In this document: positions 37,040 through 49,860 of the stretch, one piece after another
Layout of the letters: every line of letters starts with the position of its first letter
Numbering within the stretch: the first letter of the stretch is position 1
Origin: Loxodes magnus
Taxonomy: Eukaryota > Ciliophora > Karyorelictea > Loxodida > Loxodidae
NCBI GenBank assembly: GCA_946699065.1
Contig: CAMPDV010001234.1
Coordinates: forward strand, 61,894-125,893
Direction of reading: 5' to 3'
DNA length: 64,000 nucleotides
Notes under the pieces: generated by a model
The model's input: the letters and a program-made list of their open reading frames with translations, nothing else
Databases searched by the model: none
Told to the model about the DNA's origin: nothing
Position numbers and translations under genes: made by a program

Positions 37040-38682
37040 AAATAAATATAGAAATAAATATTATTATTGAACTCGTAGCATCTCGTTGGTGTGCTACTCT
37101 TTCAATATTAATATTTAATATTAGGAAAAAATGTTCTCATACTTCTTGTTTTCATTCAGTTATTTTTTAAGTCACATCATCTTCTCCAAATGGGGAATCA
37201 ACTTTTTAAGATTATTCTTTAATTCTGAATCAAATGCTCAAATCTTCTTGAATAAGATCTAAATAAGAATTAGTTATTAAGTCGTTAGTAATCCGTTAGT
37301 CAAACTTTCATACTGATAGCGAGAACCCTCGTGTAAGTTAACTTGTTTCTTCCGTGTTTGTGTACCATTCCCCGTGGTTGCATTTAGTATGATATTACTC
37401 GCAATTTAGTACACACTGTAATAAATTACTTACTAGTTCTCCTGGCCTCAGTTTATATCAAATTTAATATTAATTTAATAAAATGTTCTCTTTCCGTTCT
37501 TTAGATAGTAATGTTAAAATTTCAGGTTTAATATTTTTAAATCTTCTCATGTCTTCTTTACTTTTTATATATAAACCTTTCTCCAATTTTAAAGAAACAG
37601 ATTCCTTTTTTGCTTAGTCTTTTTATATTTTCTCAACTTATTCTTTTTAAGTTAAAAGATGGATTTTTTATTCTAAAGTTAATAAAATAAAATTTTATAT
37701 TATTCAAACTAAAATTGAAATTAATAAGATAATCTTAAATAAACTTATTTAAACTAAATATACCTAAATCTTCCATTAAACATCTAATTATTAAATATTT
37801 CAAAATTGATAAATAATAAATAGAAAATAAATAAGATTAGAGAGCGCTTAACACCTCAATGAAGAGTATTTCTTAATAAAGGTAAAGTTAGAATTATTTT
37901 AAGTCTTCAACAGTGCTTGCATTCCTTTATATGTCTCATCTATGGCGTGATTTGAATGTTCTCTAAGAGACCTTAATATCTGGTATCTTTCATCAATAAC
38001 GTTACTTGAAATATCTTTAGTCTTTATCTTCTCATTGCTTCTATCAAGATTATTGTTCAACTCTACGCTTATAGGTATTTCCTGGTACCAGATCTTAAGT
38101 AAATGTCAGTTGGAAGAAAGCTTCTCTCTATTTATTTATATATATGATAATAGCATATAAATAAAAGTATACAAATGCTTATTTTATACCTTTAAAATCA
38201 TTTATGCAGATTTATTTTTTGTATTTTATCTTTATTTTATTAAATTAATATTAAATTTGATATAAACTGAGGCCAGGAGAACTAGTAAGTAATTTATTAC
38301 AGTGTGTACTAAATTGCGAGTAATATCATACTAAATGCAACCACGGGGAATGGTACACAAACACGGAAGAAACAAGTCTAACTTACACGAGGGTTCTCGC
38401 TATCAGTATGAAAGTTTGACTAACGGATCTACTAACGACTTAATAACTAATTCTTATTTAGATCTTATTCAAGAAGACTTGAGCATTTGATTCAAAATTA
38501 AAGTATAATCTTAAAAAGTTGATTCCCCATTTGGAGAAGAGGATGTGACTTATAAAATAACTGAATGAAAACAAGAAGTATGAGAACATTTTTTCTTAAT
38601 ATTAAATATTAATATTGAAAGAGTAGCACACCAACGAGATGCTACGAGTTCAATAATAATATTTATTTCTATATTTAAATAA
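37040..38682. repeat. Large inverted repeat of two family A copies
   Basis: The arms 37040-37490 and 38228-38682 are near-perfect reverse complements of about 450 bp, extending beyond the family A element into identical AT-rich flanks on both sides. About 740 bp lie between them, including family B copy 2. Such a palindrome would fold into a long hairpin. Confidence 0.8.
37835..38150 (-). mobile_element. Family B repeat, copy 2
   Basis: Begins with the shared motif (agagcgcttaacacctcaat) and ends with a tctctatttatttat tail, as in copies 24885-25210 and 42945-43230. It lies in the loop of the large inverted repeat. Confidence 0.65.
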
Positions 38683-38689
38683 AAAAAGA

Positions 38690-39010
38690 GAATTAAAGAA
38701 TATAAAAATCATTTAAAAATTAGAGGAAAAATTGATAACCTATGAAAGAATCTTCAGGCTTAAAAGAGAAATTAAATAGCAGACCAATACTGGAATTTGG
38801 TATAAGAAAAAATGTATCAAAATAAATAAAAAAAGCAATATAATTTTAAATTGAAATTTCATATTTAGTTAGCATGAAGTTATAAAATAAAAAATAATAG
38901 TGAAAAATTATAGAAGGAAAAAAATGAATAAAGAAAATGATGTAATCATTAGTAACTAGATTATTAACTTCTAAAAATTACTGTAGAGAAAGAAAGACTA
39001 GTCTTAAAAA
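38690..39010. repeat. Third copy of a duplicated segment (48970-49280, 57810-58110)
   Basis: The text following the family A copy at 38660 is almost the same as that following family A copies at 48960 and 57800. Family A and its right flank were therefore copied together. Confidence 0.65.
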
Positions 39011-39221
39011 AATAATTGCTTATTATTATTAGACTACAATCTGATAAATAAAAGTGAAGAATGACTAGAAATTTAAGAAATAAAATATCTATTTCTGAAT
39101 ATCCTTTTTAAGTTAAATTATTTAGATAATGTTAATGCTAATTAAATTTTCTTTTTTTAATTTATCATTAATTTAAATATTATTGTTTAAGTTAAAAATT
39201 ATAAAAATAAATTGATTAAAA

Positions 39222-42200
39222 ATGTAATCAGGATAAAAAATTCAAAGTGGAAAGAATAAAAAAAATTCTAGCTTTTTATCATAGAGTCAAACAAAAACAT
39301 CGAAATATAAAATACAACAAAACAACGATTAATTTAAAAAATAGCCGGAAGTTTATTAAAAATAGAGATTTCATTCAAAAGAATCAGAGAAAAAGAATGA
39401 AATGGAAATTAAAATGTAATCGTTTTCAAGAGGAGTAAAAATGCAGACTTGATAGTAATAATTTATTTAGGATGAAATCTAAGAGAGAAAGAAAATCTCT
39501 TCTTTTAATATTAGCTAATCTCCATAAATTAAAAATTCATAAAGTAATTAAGATTAAACCAAAGAAGATTAAGATAAATAATAGAAATTATTTTATAAAA
39601 AATAAAATAAAAGTGAATAACAGAAAAATCGAAGTTAAGAATAGAAATATCACAATAATAAGAAGTAAACTATTTTTTCAAAAGAAGAAAGACAATTGAA
39701 AGAGAGTTTAAAAAGACCATGATATAACATTCAACGAATTTAAAATTTCTATCAAAAAAAAGATATAGAAATAAGATAAAAAACATCCTCTTTAACAACA
39801 AATCAAAATAATTCAATTATAAATAAGAATACTTAAAATAATGAAGAAGTAAAATATTAGACTAAGTAAAAATATCAAAAAGAAATGCTGATTTAAGATA
39901 AATTTCAAGAAAAAAGAAAAAAAAATCCACATTCTTAATAATAAAAGGAAGTAGATCCGAAATAAAATCAAACGAGTAAAAATTCTTAGCATCATAAAGA
40001 AAGTGAGATAAGCTCTTAGGATAAAAAAATAACTATATAAAGATAATAAAAATAACCTTAATCTTTATAAAAGACAAATGGAAAAACTGAAACATAAACT
40101 TAATAATAAAAGGAAGTTGATCCGAAATAAAATCAAACGAGTAAAAATTCTTAGCATCATAAAGAAAGTGAGATAAGCTCATAGGATAAAAAAATAACTA
40201 TATAAAGATAATAAAAATAACCTTAATCTTTATAAAAGACAAATGGAAAAAATGAAACATAAACTTAATAATAAAAGGAAGTTGATCCGAAATAAAATCA
40301 AACGAGTAAAAATTCTTAGCATCATAAAGAAAGTGAGATAAGCTCTTAGGATAAAAAAATAACTATATAAAGATAATAAAAATAACCTTAATCTTTATAA
40401 AAGACAAATGGAAAAACTGAAACATAAACTTAATAATAAAAGGAAGTTGATCCGAAATAAAATTAAACGAGTAAAAATTCTTAGCATCATAAAGAAAGTG
40501 AGATAAGCTCTTAGGATAAAAAAATAACTATATAAAGATAATAAAAATAACCTTAATCTTTATAAAAGACAAATGGAAAAACTGAAACATAAACTTAATA
40601 ATAAAAGGAAGTTGATCCGAAATAAAATCAAACGAGTAAAAATTCTTAGCATCATAAAGAAAGTGAGATAAGCTCATAGGATAAAAAAATAACTATATAA
40701 AGATAATAAAAATAACCTTAATCTTTATAAAAGACAAATGGAAAAACTGAAACATAAACTTAATAATAAAAGGAAGTTGATCCGAAATAAAATCAAACGA
40801 GTAAAAATTCTTAGCATCATAAAGAAAGTGAGATAAGCTCTTAGGATAAAGACATAACTATATAAAGATAATAAAAATAACCTTAATCTTTATAAAAGAC
40901 AAATGGAAAAACTGAAACATAAACTTAATAATAAAAGGAAGTTGATCCGAAATAAAATCAAACGAGTAAAAATTCTTAGCATCATAAAGAAAGTGAGATA
41001 AGCTCATAGGATAAAAAAATAACTATATAAAGATAATAAAAATAACCTTAATCTTTATAAAAGACAAATGGAAAAACTGAAACATAAACTTAATAATAAA
41101 AGGAAGTTGATCCGAAATAAAATCAAACGAGTAAAAATTCTTAGCATCATAAAGAAAGTGAGATAAGCTCATAGGATAAAAAAATAACTATATAAAGATA
41201 ATAAAAATAACCTTAATCTTTATAAAAGACAAATGGAAAAACTGAAACATAAACTTAATAATAAAAGGAAGTTGATCCGAAATAAAATTAAACGAGTAAA
41301 AATTCTTAGCATCATAAAGAAAGTGAGATAAGCTCATAGGATAAAAAAATAACTATATAAAGATAATAAAAATAACCTTAATCTTTATAAAAGACAAATG
41401 GAAAAACTGAAACATAAACTTAATAATAAAAGGAAGTTGATCCGAAATAAAATCAAACGAGTAAAAATTCTTAGCATCATAAAGAAAGTGAGATAAGCTC
41501 TTAGGATAAAGACATAACTATATAAAGATAATAAAAATAACCTTAATCTTTATAAAAGACAAATGGAAAAACTGAAACATATAATCTATAGTTGACTTAG
41601 TAAGATAAATCTTTAAAAGATATAAATATTATAGTTGAAAATGAAAAAGAATAAAATTCTTTTATATATTTAATTAAAAAAGGGATGAAAAATCTAGGAA
41701 ATACTTGCTGAATGAACTCAGGATTGTAATGTCTTTTACACACTGCTCCTCTCGTATAATATTTTCTTTCTGAAAAATGGAATAATGAACTTAATACAAA
41801 CAATAAATTTGGAACTGGAGGAGTAATAACTAGAGAATTTGCAAATATTGCTAAAGAAACTTAAAAAGATTTTCAAATAGCTTTTAGTCCTTCAGCTTTT
41901 AGGTAAAAATTATTACTATTCGCTCCTTAATTTACTTTATGAAATCAACATGACTCTTAATAGTTTATTAACTTTTTACTTGATGCTTTACATGAAGATT
42001 TAAATAGAATCATCATAAAACCTTATATAGAAGGAATACCAAGTAATGGTAGACCAGATATAGAGGTATAGTAAGAATGTTGGGAACGATATTTAAAGAG
42101 AAACGATTCTTTTATAGTTGAGCTAATGCATGGATAATTTAAATCTACTTTAAAATGTTCTAAATGTAACTATAAATCAGTTATTTTTGACCCGTTCTAA

Positions 42201-42827
42201 TTATTCTGTGTTGAAATTCCTAAAGATAATTATTATAAAAGTAAAATTCAAACATCTCTCTATGATTGCTTTAAAAATTTATAATAAGAAGAATAATTGA
42301 ATGGATAAAATTAGTTTTTTTGCTCTAAATGTAAAACTCATGTGGATGGAAGCAAAAAAATAGATTTATATAAAGTACCTGAAATTTTTATTATTTATTT
42401 GAAAAGATTCATTTAAAATGGAAACGAAATTTCAAAAAATGAAGTTAATGTTGATTATCCTGAAATCCTTAATTTGTCAGAGTTTTTGCCAGAAAACTAC
42501 TAAGGATCAACATCGTATAAATTATATGCAGTGAACATTCATTCAGGAAGTTCAAGAGGAGGACATTACTATGCATATGCAAAAGTAGGAGAAGAGTGAT
42601 ACGAGTTCAACGACTCTTTCGTAAACAAAAATGCCAGATTTCATAGTCCGAATGCATATGCTCTATATTATCAAAGAACTTGCTAAATTTTATAAGGAGA
42701 AACTTAAATTAAATTAAAATAGTAACTTTAAAACGTGATTTTATTTCTTAGGAAGTATAGTCTTTATATTTTTTATAAAATTATTTTTTTGTATTAATAA
42801 ACAATAGTATTTTTATTTCCTTTCTGA
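39222..42827 (+). CDS. USP-5: giant ubiquitin-specific protease with 10 x 55-residue repeats
   Basis: One frame of 1201 codons from ATG 39222 (Met-Gln-Ser-Gly-Gln-Lys, like USP-4) through a Gln/Lys/Asn-rich N-terminus, ten 55-residue repeats (codons about 238-788) and a USP domain. Catalytic Cys is codon 829; finger and His box (Gly-Gly-His-Tyr-Tyr-Ala-Tyr-Ala) follow. Internal TGA codons are 77, 167, 830 (Trp after the catalytic Cys), 907 (a Gly position, shared with USP-4) and 1126 (Trp of Glu-Glu-Trp-Tyr-Glu-Phe). The stop used by USP-4 has changed from TGA to TGC (about 42682), so the frame runs about 47 codons further to TGA 42825. If TAA can also end translation here, the protein would stop at 42685. 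No frameshift disturbs the 3.6 kb frame. Confidence 0.82.
39934..41583 (+). repeat. 165-bp tandem array, 10 units (USP-5)
   Basis: Ten direct units of exactly 165 bases (for example the same base at 39934, 40099, 40264), each 55 codons, Gln/Lys/Ser-rich with Glu-Val-Asp-Pro-Lys. Units differ by few bases. Variants are shared between non-neighbouring units: aagacataac in units 6 and 10, and aaaattaaacga in units 4 and 9. This indicates unequal exchange or gene conversion within the array. Confidence 0.95.
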
Positions 42828-42944
42828 ATAAATTAGAAGAGAATCTTTAAAGGATTTAATATTTTAGATTGAAAATATTCATACTAATTAAAAAAAAACT
42901 AGTAATGGTTTTAATTCGATAGATTTTTCTATTAAATAAATAAG

Positions 42945-43230
42945 GAGATTTTAGAGTGAGTAACACCTCAATGGTGCGCAGCTCTTATCAAAGATTTTTT
43001 AAGTTAAAAGTTTCTTGATGAAGTTTCCACTGTGCTAACATTCCCTTGCGAGTTTTGTCTTCTATAAAGCCGCTATCGGAATGCTATCCTAAGAGACCTT
43101 AGTATCTGGCATTTTTCATCATTAATGATACTTCTCTTCTTTTGTCTGATTCTTCACCTATGGGGTACATTCTGATACCAGAGTTTAAGTCAGTTTCAGT
43201 TGGAAGATTGCTCCTCCCTATTTATTTATA
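42945..43230 (-). mobile_element. Family B repeat, copy 3
   Basis: Has the best-preserved shared motif (agtgagtaacacctcaatgg to agctctt, 42953-42992), with an outer AGAG/CTCT and an inner CACC/GGTG pairing. Ends at a ccctatttatttat tail. Directly abuts gag element G4. Confidence 0.7.
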
Positions 43231-43239
43231 TGTATTATT

Positions 43240-44160
43240 ATTATTAAAATTGTTTGTAGTGTCTTTTAGATCACCACTAATTAAATATTTTGAAGTTAGA
43301 ATTATTTAGGTTTTTACGAGCTCTAGTACTTGTGAATCTTGTCCTTCTAGCTTCTCTTCCGCCACCGTAACTTATTTCAGTTGTAATCCCAAATTCTTCT
43401 GTATTAAGGATAATTTTCAATCCGAAGACTTTTCCATTCTCCCTACACCAAATTTAGTTCTTTTTCTTTCTTTCTTAATTATTATTTTATTTTCCTCCTC
43501 CATTATTATTCTTTCACCTTTTTATATTCATCACAATTCTTCCACAGATATAGTTAACTCTTGCAATAGTAACACAATTTCCTTACTATAGTTCTTTTTT
43601 CTGTTGTCTTAATTACTAATATAATCTTTTCTATCTCCATCTTATCGGAGTTTGCGTTCTATTTTATTGGAATCTGCTGACTTTGGAGGTTTTTATAGCT
43701 TTGTAATAAGTTTTCAATCTACTAGCTGAAATCTCGAATCCTCTACACCTAAGAGTTCGTCTGGATGTACTTTTCTTGCTAATATTTCCATAGAATGTCC
43801 AATTCCTCTCTTGATTTGCTATCCTGAGGTCTAAAATATCTTGTAGTCAATGTTAGATCTGCTCAGCTAGCTTCGATCTCAACTTTTTGAGCTTCTTGAC
43901 CTCTTCCTATAAATTTAAAACTACCTTAACAAGCTATTCCATCTCATCTAACCTGAGGGATTAAATTCTGAAACCTCCTGATTTAAGGCGGACTTAATTT
44001 ATTTCCTCGATTTCTCATCCGATGTTGATGTTAGTGCATGAGTCACTTTCTTAAACTTCTTTTGTTTCCCTTAGTATTGTTAATTTCCTTGCTCCTGCTT
44101 CTTTGGAACAGAGAAGAGTCCTTTTCTTAAGTCCGAAATTTTTTTATTTTTAGATTTTTC
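43240..44160 (-). mobile_element. Gag-like element G4
   Basis: On the - strand the knuckle at 43574-43533 reads Cys-Tyr-Tyr-Cys-x4-Tyr-Leu-Trp-Lys-Asn-Cys: the His ligand has become Tyr. The region upstream is charged and coiled-coil-like. The 3' part is the same subfamily as G3 (47055-47835). No start codon is found and frame breaks are likely, so it is a decayed copy. Confidence 0.55.
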
Positions 44161-44819
44161 TCTTTTAATTAGTATTTAAAATATTATAAGATATGAAGCT
44201 TAATTTTTTATTTCTTAACAAAATTTTTTCATCTTTAAATTTTTTTTGCAGCATATTTATATGTAGATTGTTTTAGTTTAATAAAATTTGAATATTTTAT
44301 AAATTATTAAAATATTAAAATGTAGGTCCCCAAGATTTAGCGTGTAAAGTCTCCATAGAAATTTGGGTCATCAAATGAGGAGAAAAGGACAGGTTCATTA
44401 GAGGTTGTTAAATAAATATAATTGATTATTTTTTCCTTTGCTTTGGTTGATTATAGGGACCTGGAATGGAATGATTTTTGACTTTGGCGATTATTTGTTT
44501 TGGAAACTGACTTGGAGTGCATATTATGAGTACTATTTTGGTAGTCCTTAGAGATGCAATCTTACATGATTCCCTTTCTTTCAAGATGTATTCTAATTAC
44601 TTGTGGTTAGCCTAATAATGATGAAACCATGCTAATTTAATTTATTTATGTCTTTTTTCTTTATTTATCATTAATTTAATTAAAAGTAAATAATAGTTTC
44701 AAAAATTGGTCTTTACATTTCGTAATCATTAAATCATCTTCTCTTGGACTAAAGGAAAGCTTAGAACTTCATATGTTCTTTTCCTTGTTTGTAGTTTGAA
44801 CTTTTCAACTGAGTATAAT
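44161..44819. other. Gap with a GC-richer patch at about 44316-44640
   Basis: The patch has a + strand reading from ATG 44316 (Met-Gln-Val-Pro-Lys-Ile) with two Trp-like TGA codons. It looks like another small inserted element, but no second copy or motif was found. Confidence 0.25.
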
Positions 44820-45480
44820 TCATCTGAAAGTTATTTTTAAAAATAGCTAAATTTACTGTTATAAAATTTTTTCTATATATAAAATTTATTTAAGTAGATC
44901 ATATTAAAAATAGTCTTTTATTATGTTTCTCCTTTTTTTTTCCTAAATTAGGTTTATTCACATCTCTTCCTTATAATGATGCTACTTTTGACATTTATAA
45001 AGATATTTTTATTTTATGCTTTATTTCTATTAATTTATTTTTATATCCATAATTATATTTCCCTGTAATCCATTGATTCTTTAGCTAATTTCTTATTATT
45101 GTGCTTATTTTTCTTAAAGTTCTTTTTTATATTGGAACCAAACTAAAACTAATTCATTTAAGGGATTTATCTTATTTGTTAATATTATTCAGTTTATACC
45201 ATGTACAATTATATGCTGCTTTCTACATCCTCTATAGATGGAAATAAATTATTTAATCTTGGCTTATTTTTTCTGTATCGTTTTTAACTTTTCAATCTTT
45301 AATCTTTGTTGTTTAAATTCTTATTGTAGATTTGATATTTCTTAATTATTGATTATGTAGAATACTCCTAAGCTTTTATTCTTTATCTTACTAAGGTGAT
45401 TTCTAAATTAATCTAGATTATTATTATTTTTTAAGGTAGTAATTGAGAGAGGGTACTATTTCTTAGGTGTAATTTTATAC
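44820..45480 (-). CDS. E-family hypothetical protein, copy 3
   Basis: An open - strand frame ending at TGA 44822-44820, with internal TGA at 45189-45191 (the Trp position of copy 2) and 44958-44960 (conserved in all three copies). Contains Glu-Phe-Lys-Gln-Gln-Arg and Phe-Gln-Tyr-Lys-Lys-Glu-Leu-Gln, coiled-coil-like. The beginning is not defined by an ATG. Function unknown. Confidence 0.45.
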
Positions 45481-45829
45481 TAAATAAAGATAAAAGTAAT
45501 TATTTATTTTTATAATTATTTATCTTACTTATTATATTTAAATAAATAAACAGTATCATTAACAAATAATTACTATGCTACCATCTTTATTGGGATCATC
45601 ATTGTTAATCAAAATATTACAAATTTTAATCTTTACAATAATCTAGAATTATTCTATCTTCACCTGATCTCTTTTAATTACTTTTTCTTTATTTGCTTTT
45701 CCTTCGTTGGGTCATATTTTCTTCTTTTCTCCGTTTTTAGAATCAAAATTGATTACCTTTTTTTATAAATTCTTAAAGTTCTTAATGAAAGCTGGAGTTA
45801 GAAGGGATTAGAGGAGTATCAATTATTGT

Positions 45830-46145
45830 GCTAAATGACACAGTCAAATTAAATTATTCTAAATAAAAATTATATTTGGTCACAATCATGTCTTTAGTTG
45901 ATACCCACTACTTTTTTATTACCGACATGTTAAAACAGGATGAATTCGAGATCTGAACGGCAATACCCGATAGTCAGCTTCTCGTACCGCTAGAGAGAGC
46001 CCTCGAAAAAGTAAGGTTTATCACACAAAGGAAACGCACTTATTTATTCTTGGTGGCATCTTTTACGAGAGTACTCTCAATGAAGTTACATTGCATCAGA
46101 TTAGTACTGGGCTATCTTGAGCAAAAGTGAATTAAAAAATGTGTT
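45830..46145 (-). mobile_element. Family A repeat, decayed copy
   Basis: Scattered matches to other A copies remain (gctagagagagccctcg; the ggtggcatctttta block). It interrupts the duplication of 34256-34914. Confidence 0.5.
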
Positions 46146-46674
46146 GAATATAATAATAATAAATAGCTTAATAATAATGTATATGAATTAATTTTACTAA
46201 CTTAGTTTAGATATATTAGTACTTTTATAAATAAAGTAGATAATCTTAGTAATTAAAAATATATAAGCAAACAGTTTGGGTTCTAATTAAATATATCTGA
46301 ATCAAAATAAAAACGTATTTCTCTATTAAATTTATTTAATATCACTTAAAATTTTTAAGTTTAATTAATATTTAGAAGTTTTATAAAACTTTTAGAAAGC
46401 AAAATGACTCCTAAATATATGTTAAAAGCATAATGTTTTTCAATCTTTTTCAATCTTTTTTAATAAAAAAGATATTAAATAAAAGCATAAATATCTAATA
46501 TTGATTATATTATAAAATTAGCATAATTAAAGTATAAATTCTTCTTAATTGAAAATAAATAAATAGCTTTCAATTTAATTTATAATAGATTTACTAGCAA
46601 TAATTTTAAATGCATAAGATAGATAAAACTTATTTTTATACTTTATTTTTTAATTTTTTTAGCAGGCAATATAT

Positions 46675-48005
46675 AATAATAATAAATTAATGTAGTACCA
46701 CATTAAAAGGATTATTATGATTAAAGAGTATATTTTTTTATATATTTTTTATGTGCCTTAACCTTCTAAAGAATCAGAACATAATTGCACTTCTTTTTAT
46801 TTCTTGATTAGCTGTCAAGTTTTTCTGTGTTAAATAAATATTTTAATTTTATTCATCAATCTCTATTAGATCTTGCATGATTTTATTTTTATGTTGCTAA
46901 TGGTTTATTTAATTGAGATTTTGAATTTCTTATATTTTATCTTCTGTTCTTAAAATTTCTTGTTAATAGATGTGTAGAAACTTTCAAGCTACCTTTTGTA
47001 TTCAGGATTTTAATATTATTTTAGAGTTAATTAAGTTATATTTATTTATTTATTTAATTTTAAAAATATCTGTAGTGTCTAATAGATCACCACTTAATAA
47101 AAATTTTTGGAGTTAAATCTAGTTTTTTATGAGTCCTAGCACTCGTGAGTTTTGTGTTCCTAATTCTCTTTCTCCTTCCGTTATTAATTCAAATTAAATC
47201 TTCTGTTTCTACTTTTTCAGAGGTCTTCTTCGATCTGTAAACTAACCCTTTTCGTTGCACAAGATCTTTTTTCTTTTTTCTTATTATAATTATTTCTTCC
47301 AAGATTTTTCTTTAACTTTTTTTAAATTCGTTACAATTCTTCCAAAAGTGCTATTAACTTTTACAATAGTAGCATAATTTCTAAATTTTAAGTTTTGATT
47401 CAAATGATTTCGCTTGTTGAGGGCTCTTCTCAATCTCCATCTTATCGGAATTTACCTACTCTAATGGGATCACTAACTTCTCTGACTTTATAAGATATTT
47501 TCAATCTGGTGACTCTAATCTTGTATCCTTTTCATTTAGGAGTTAGTATGGTTAAACTAATTCTGCTGATACTTCCATAGCCAGAAGGATTGACATCAAA
47601 GACTTCCTGGTGAAGGACAGACTTCATCTGCTTCCTTGGTTACTCCTCCAACGTTAGTGCTTCAGTGTATGTTACCCTCTTAGGCTGTTTCCGTTCTTTT
47701 TCTTATATACCAGGTTATTAAGTAAAAAAGTCAGGGTTAGTTGTAAGAGAAAGGATGAGAAATGGTTTCTAGATTTCTCTCCTTCTTCGTGGAGGTATAA
47801 AATCCCTTTTATAAACCTTCAAGCATTTGATTTTTATTAGTATCTAGTCTGTTTTTTTGGTTTATTAGTTTGGTGTATTTTAGTTGTTTGTCTGAGTCTA
47901 AAGCGATAAAATCTGAATGCAATGATGTTATTTTAGTTATTTATCTAATTTAAGGTGAATTATTAGTTAGATAGCATTTGATTTATATAGGAAAAGATCT
48001 AAAAA
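46675..48005 (-). mobile_element. Family C element, copy 2, split by gag element G3
   Basis: 46675-47050 and 47840-48005 align with 34960-35560 and 35560-35745. The gap is filled by G3, so G3 inserted into a family C copy. The knuckle region (46760) has lost its cysteines. Confidence 0.55.
47055..47835 (-). mobile_element. Gag-only element G3
   Basis: The - strand starts Met-Leu-Glu-Gly at 47826 and contains Asp-Lys-Met-Glu-Ile-Glu-Lys-Ser and a perfect CCHC knuckle at 47374-47333 (Cys-Tyr-Tyr-Cys-x4-His-Phe-Trp-Lys-Asn-Cys). The N-terminal part has frame breaks. No clean target-site duplication was found because the flanks are ATTT repeats. Confidence 0.65.
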
Positions 48006-48559
48006 TAGTTATAAAATAGATTTCTTAGATTAAAAGTAATATTGGTTATTTTATATAGTAAAAAGTATAAAATAAGGATTTCTATATTTGTGTATAATAA
48101 TAAAATAATGATTATAGATAAATAACTATTATAATAAAATAAAGATAAAATACACAAAATATAATCTACATAATAAATTAAAGTATAAAGTAAACATTTC
48201 TATATCTTAGTTAGATATTATAATCACTTTTACAAATCTTTTATAATTAGATCCTTTATGGAAAGCTTAGGTAGATTTAGTTTAAAATAACCTAGCATTA
48301 TCTTATTAGTTTCTATTTTAGTTTAAATAAACCCAACATTTTATTAACTTTAGATTAAAAAAATCTAATTTACCTTTTAACTTTAAAAGAATAAGTTTAC
48401 CAATATTAAAAGGCTAAGCAAGAAAGGTATCTGATTCTTTAAAATTGGAGAAAGGTTTATATATAAAAAGGAAAGAAGATATGAGAAGATTTAAGATTAG
48501 ATTAAGCTTTAAATCTTAATTCTAATTTCTAAAATAAGGAAAGAGAGATCTTTATTAAC
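48006..48559. other. AT-rich gap
   Basis: No gene. Some text resembles the loop of the large inverted repeat (37500-37800). Confidence 0.3.
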
Positions 48560-49860
48560 TTCAAATATGGATGTCTGCTGTGGTCATAAAAATTACTAGG
48601 TAATCGATTTTTGTGCATACTACATTGCGAGTTATCTTGCACTAGATGCACCACTGGGAAGGTGCATAAGCACAGAAGAGACAAGACTAACTGAGGGTTC
48701 TCTCTAGCAGTATGAAAGTTTGACTGTGGGCTTACTGATTACTTAATTAATAACTCTTATTTGAATCCTATTCAAGAAGAATGGAACATTTGATTCAAAA
48801 TTAAAGAATAATCTTTAATAAGTTGATTTCCCATTTGGAGAAAATGACATGACTCATTAAACAGCTAGAATGAAAACAATAAGTATGAGAACATTTTTTC
48901 TTAATATTAATATTGAAAGAGTAGCGAACCAACGAGGTACTTGAGCTCTATAATAATATTCATTTATATATTTAAATAAAAAAATAGAATTAAAAAATAT
49001 AAAAATTACTTAAAATTAAGAGGAAATATTGATAACCTATAAAAGAGATTTCAGACTTAAAAAAATAAATAGCTAAAAATACTAGAATTAGTATAAGAAA
49101 AAATGTATCAAAATAAGTAAAATAACAATACAATTTTAAAATTAAATTTTATATTTAGTTGATATTTAGTTATAAAATAAAAAATAATAGCTAAAAAAAT
49201 ATAGAAGGAAAAAAGAATTTGAATAAAGAAAATGATGTAATAATTAATAACTAGATTATTAAATTCTAAAATATAATAGAAATAAATATTATATTAAAAT
49301 ATAAATTAAAATTCTTATAAAGGAATTAAATTAATTAAAATAAACAGATTTAAAAATTAATTATCAAAAGGAGATATAACAGCTGATATTGAAGAATCAC
49401 ACTAAAAGCTTATATCACAGATCTAAATTAAAAAAATAAGATAAAGCTATAAACTAAAGCGAAGATACGACATAGAAAACAACTAATCAAAAAAGGAAAT
49501 TAACAAAATTGGAAATGTGAGAATTAAATATACATCTTAAACAAATAGAAGAGAGACTAAACTAATTTACCTTATATATGCAATATTCTATTAAACTAAA
49601 ACAATGAAGACTATACGGATATTAAGAAGGTATAAATTAAGTTTACATAAATAAACAGAGAAATATTTTAAGATGTTGATATTGTAAGAGGAAACGAATC
49701 CTGATATAGAAATGTTAATATTTTAGTAAAATCAAAGAGTAGAGGTAAATAGACTTTGGAGTAAGATGAGTCAAATATATTGCATGCATAGAAGGTAAGG
49801 TTTATAGAAGAATATTATATCAAGAAATAGAATTACATGAATCAATAGTGGGTAAAAATA
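48560..49860. repeat. Segmental duplication, partner 57460-58690
   Basis: Nearly identical along 1.2 kb: a family A copy (48568-48960; partner deleted internally), its flank, and the first part of a D-family gene. The high identity makes it one of the youngest events in the window. Confidence 0.8.

Noticed and set aside
39934..41583. CRISPR-like or satellite array
   Set aside because: Units are directly adjacent without spacers, are 165 bp, and lie in frame inside USP-5.
41597..41803. Minus-strand short reading opposite the USP-5 Cys box (also 60661-60942)
   Set aside because: It is the antisense shadow of the conserved USP segment; the similarity between the two only reflects the conserved + strand protein.
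28196..42827. Treating USP-4 and USP-5 as pseudogenes because of internal TGA codons
   Set aside because: Frames of 2.5 and 3.6 kb are otherwise unbroken, repeats keep phase, and the key TGAs fall at Trp positions. Some TGAs (Gly and Gln sites) remain unexplained, so the possibility is not fully excluded.
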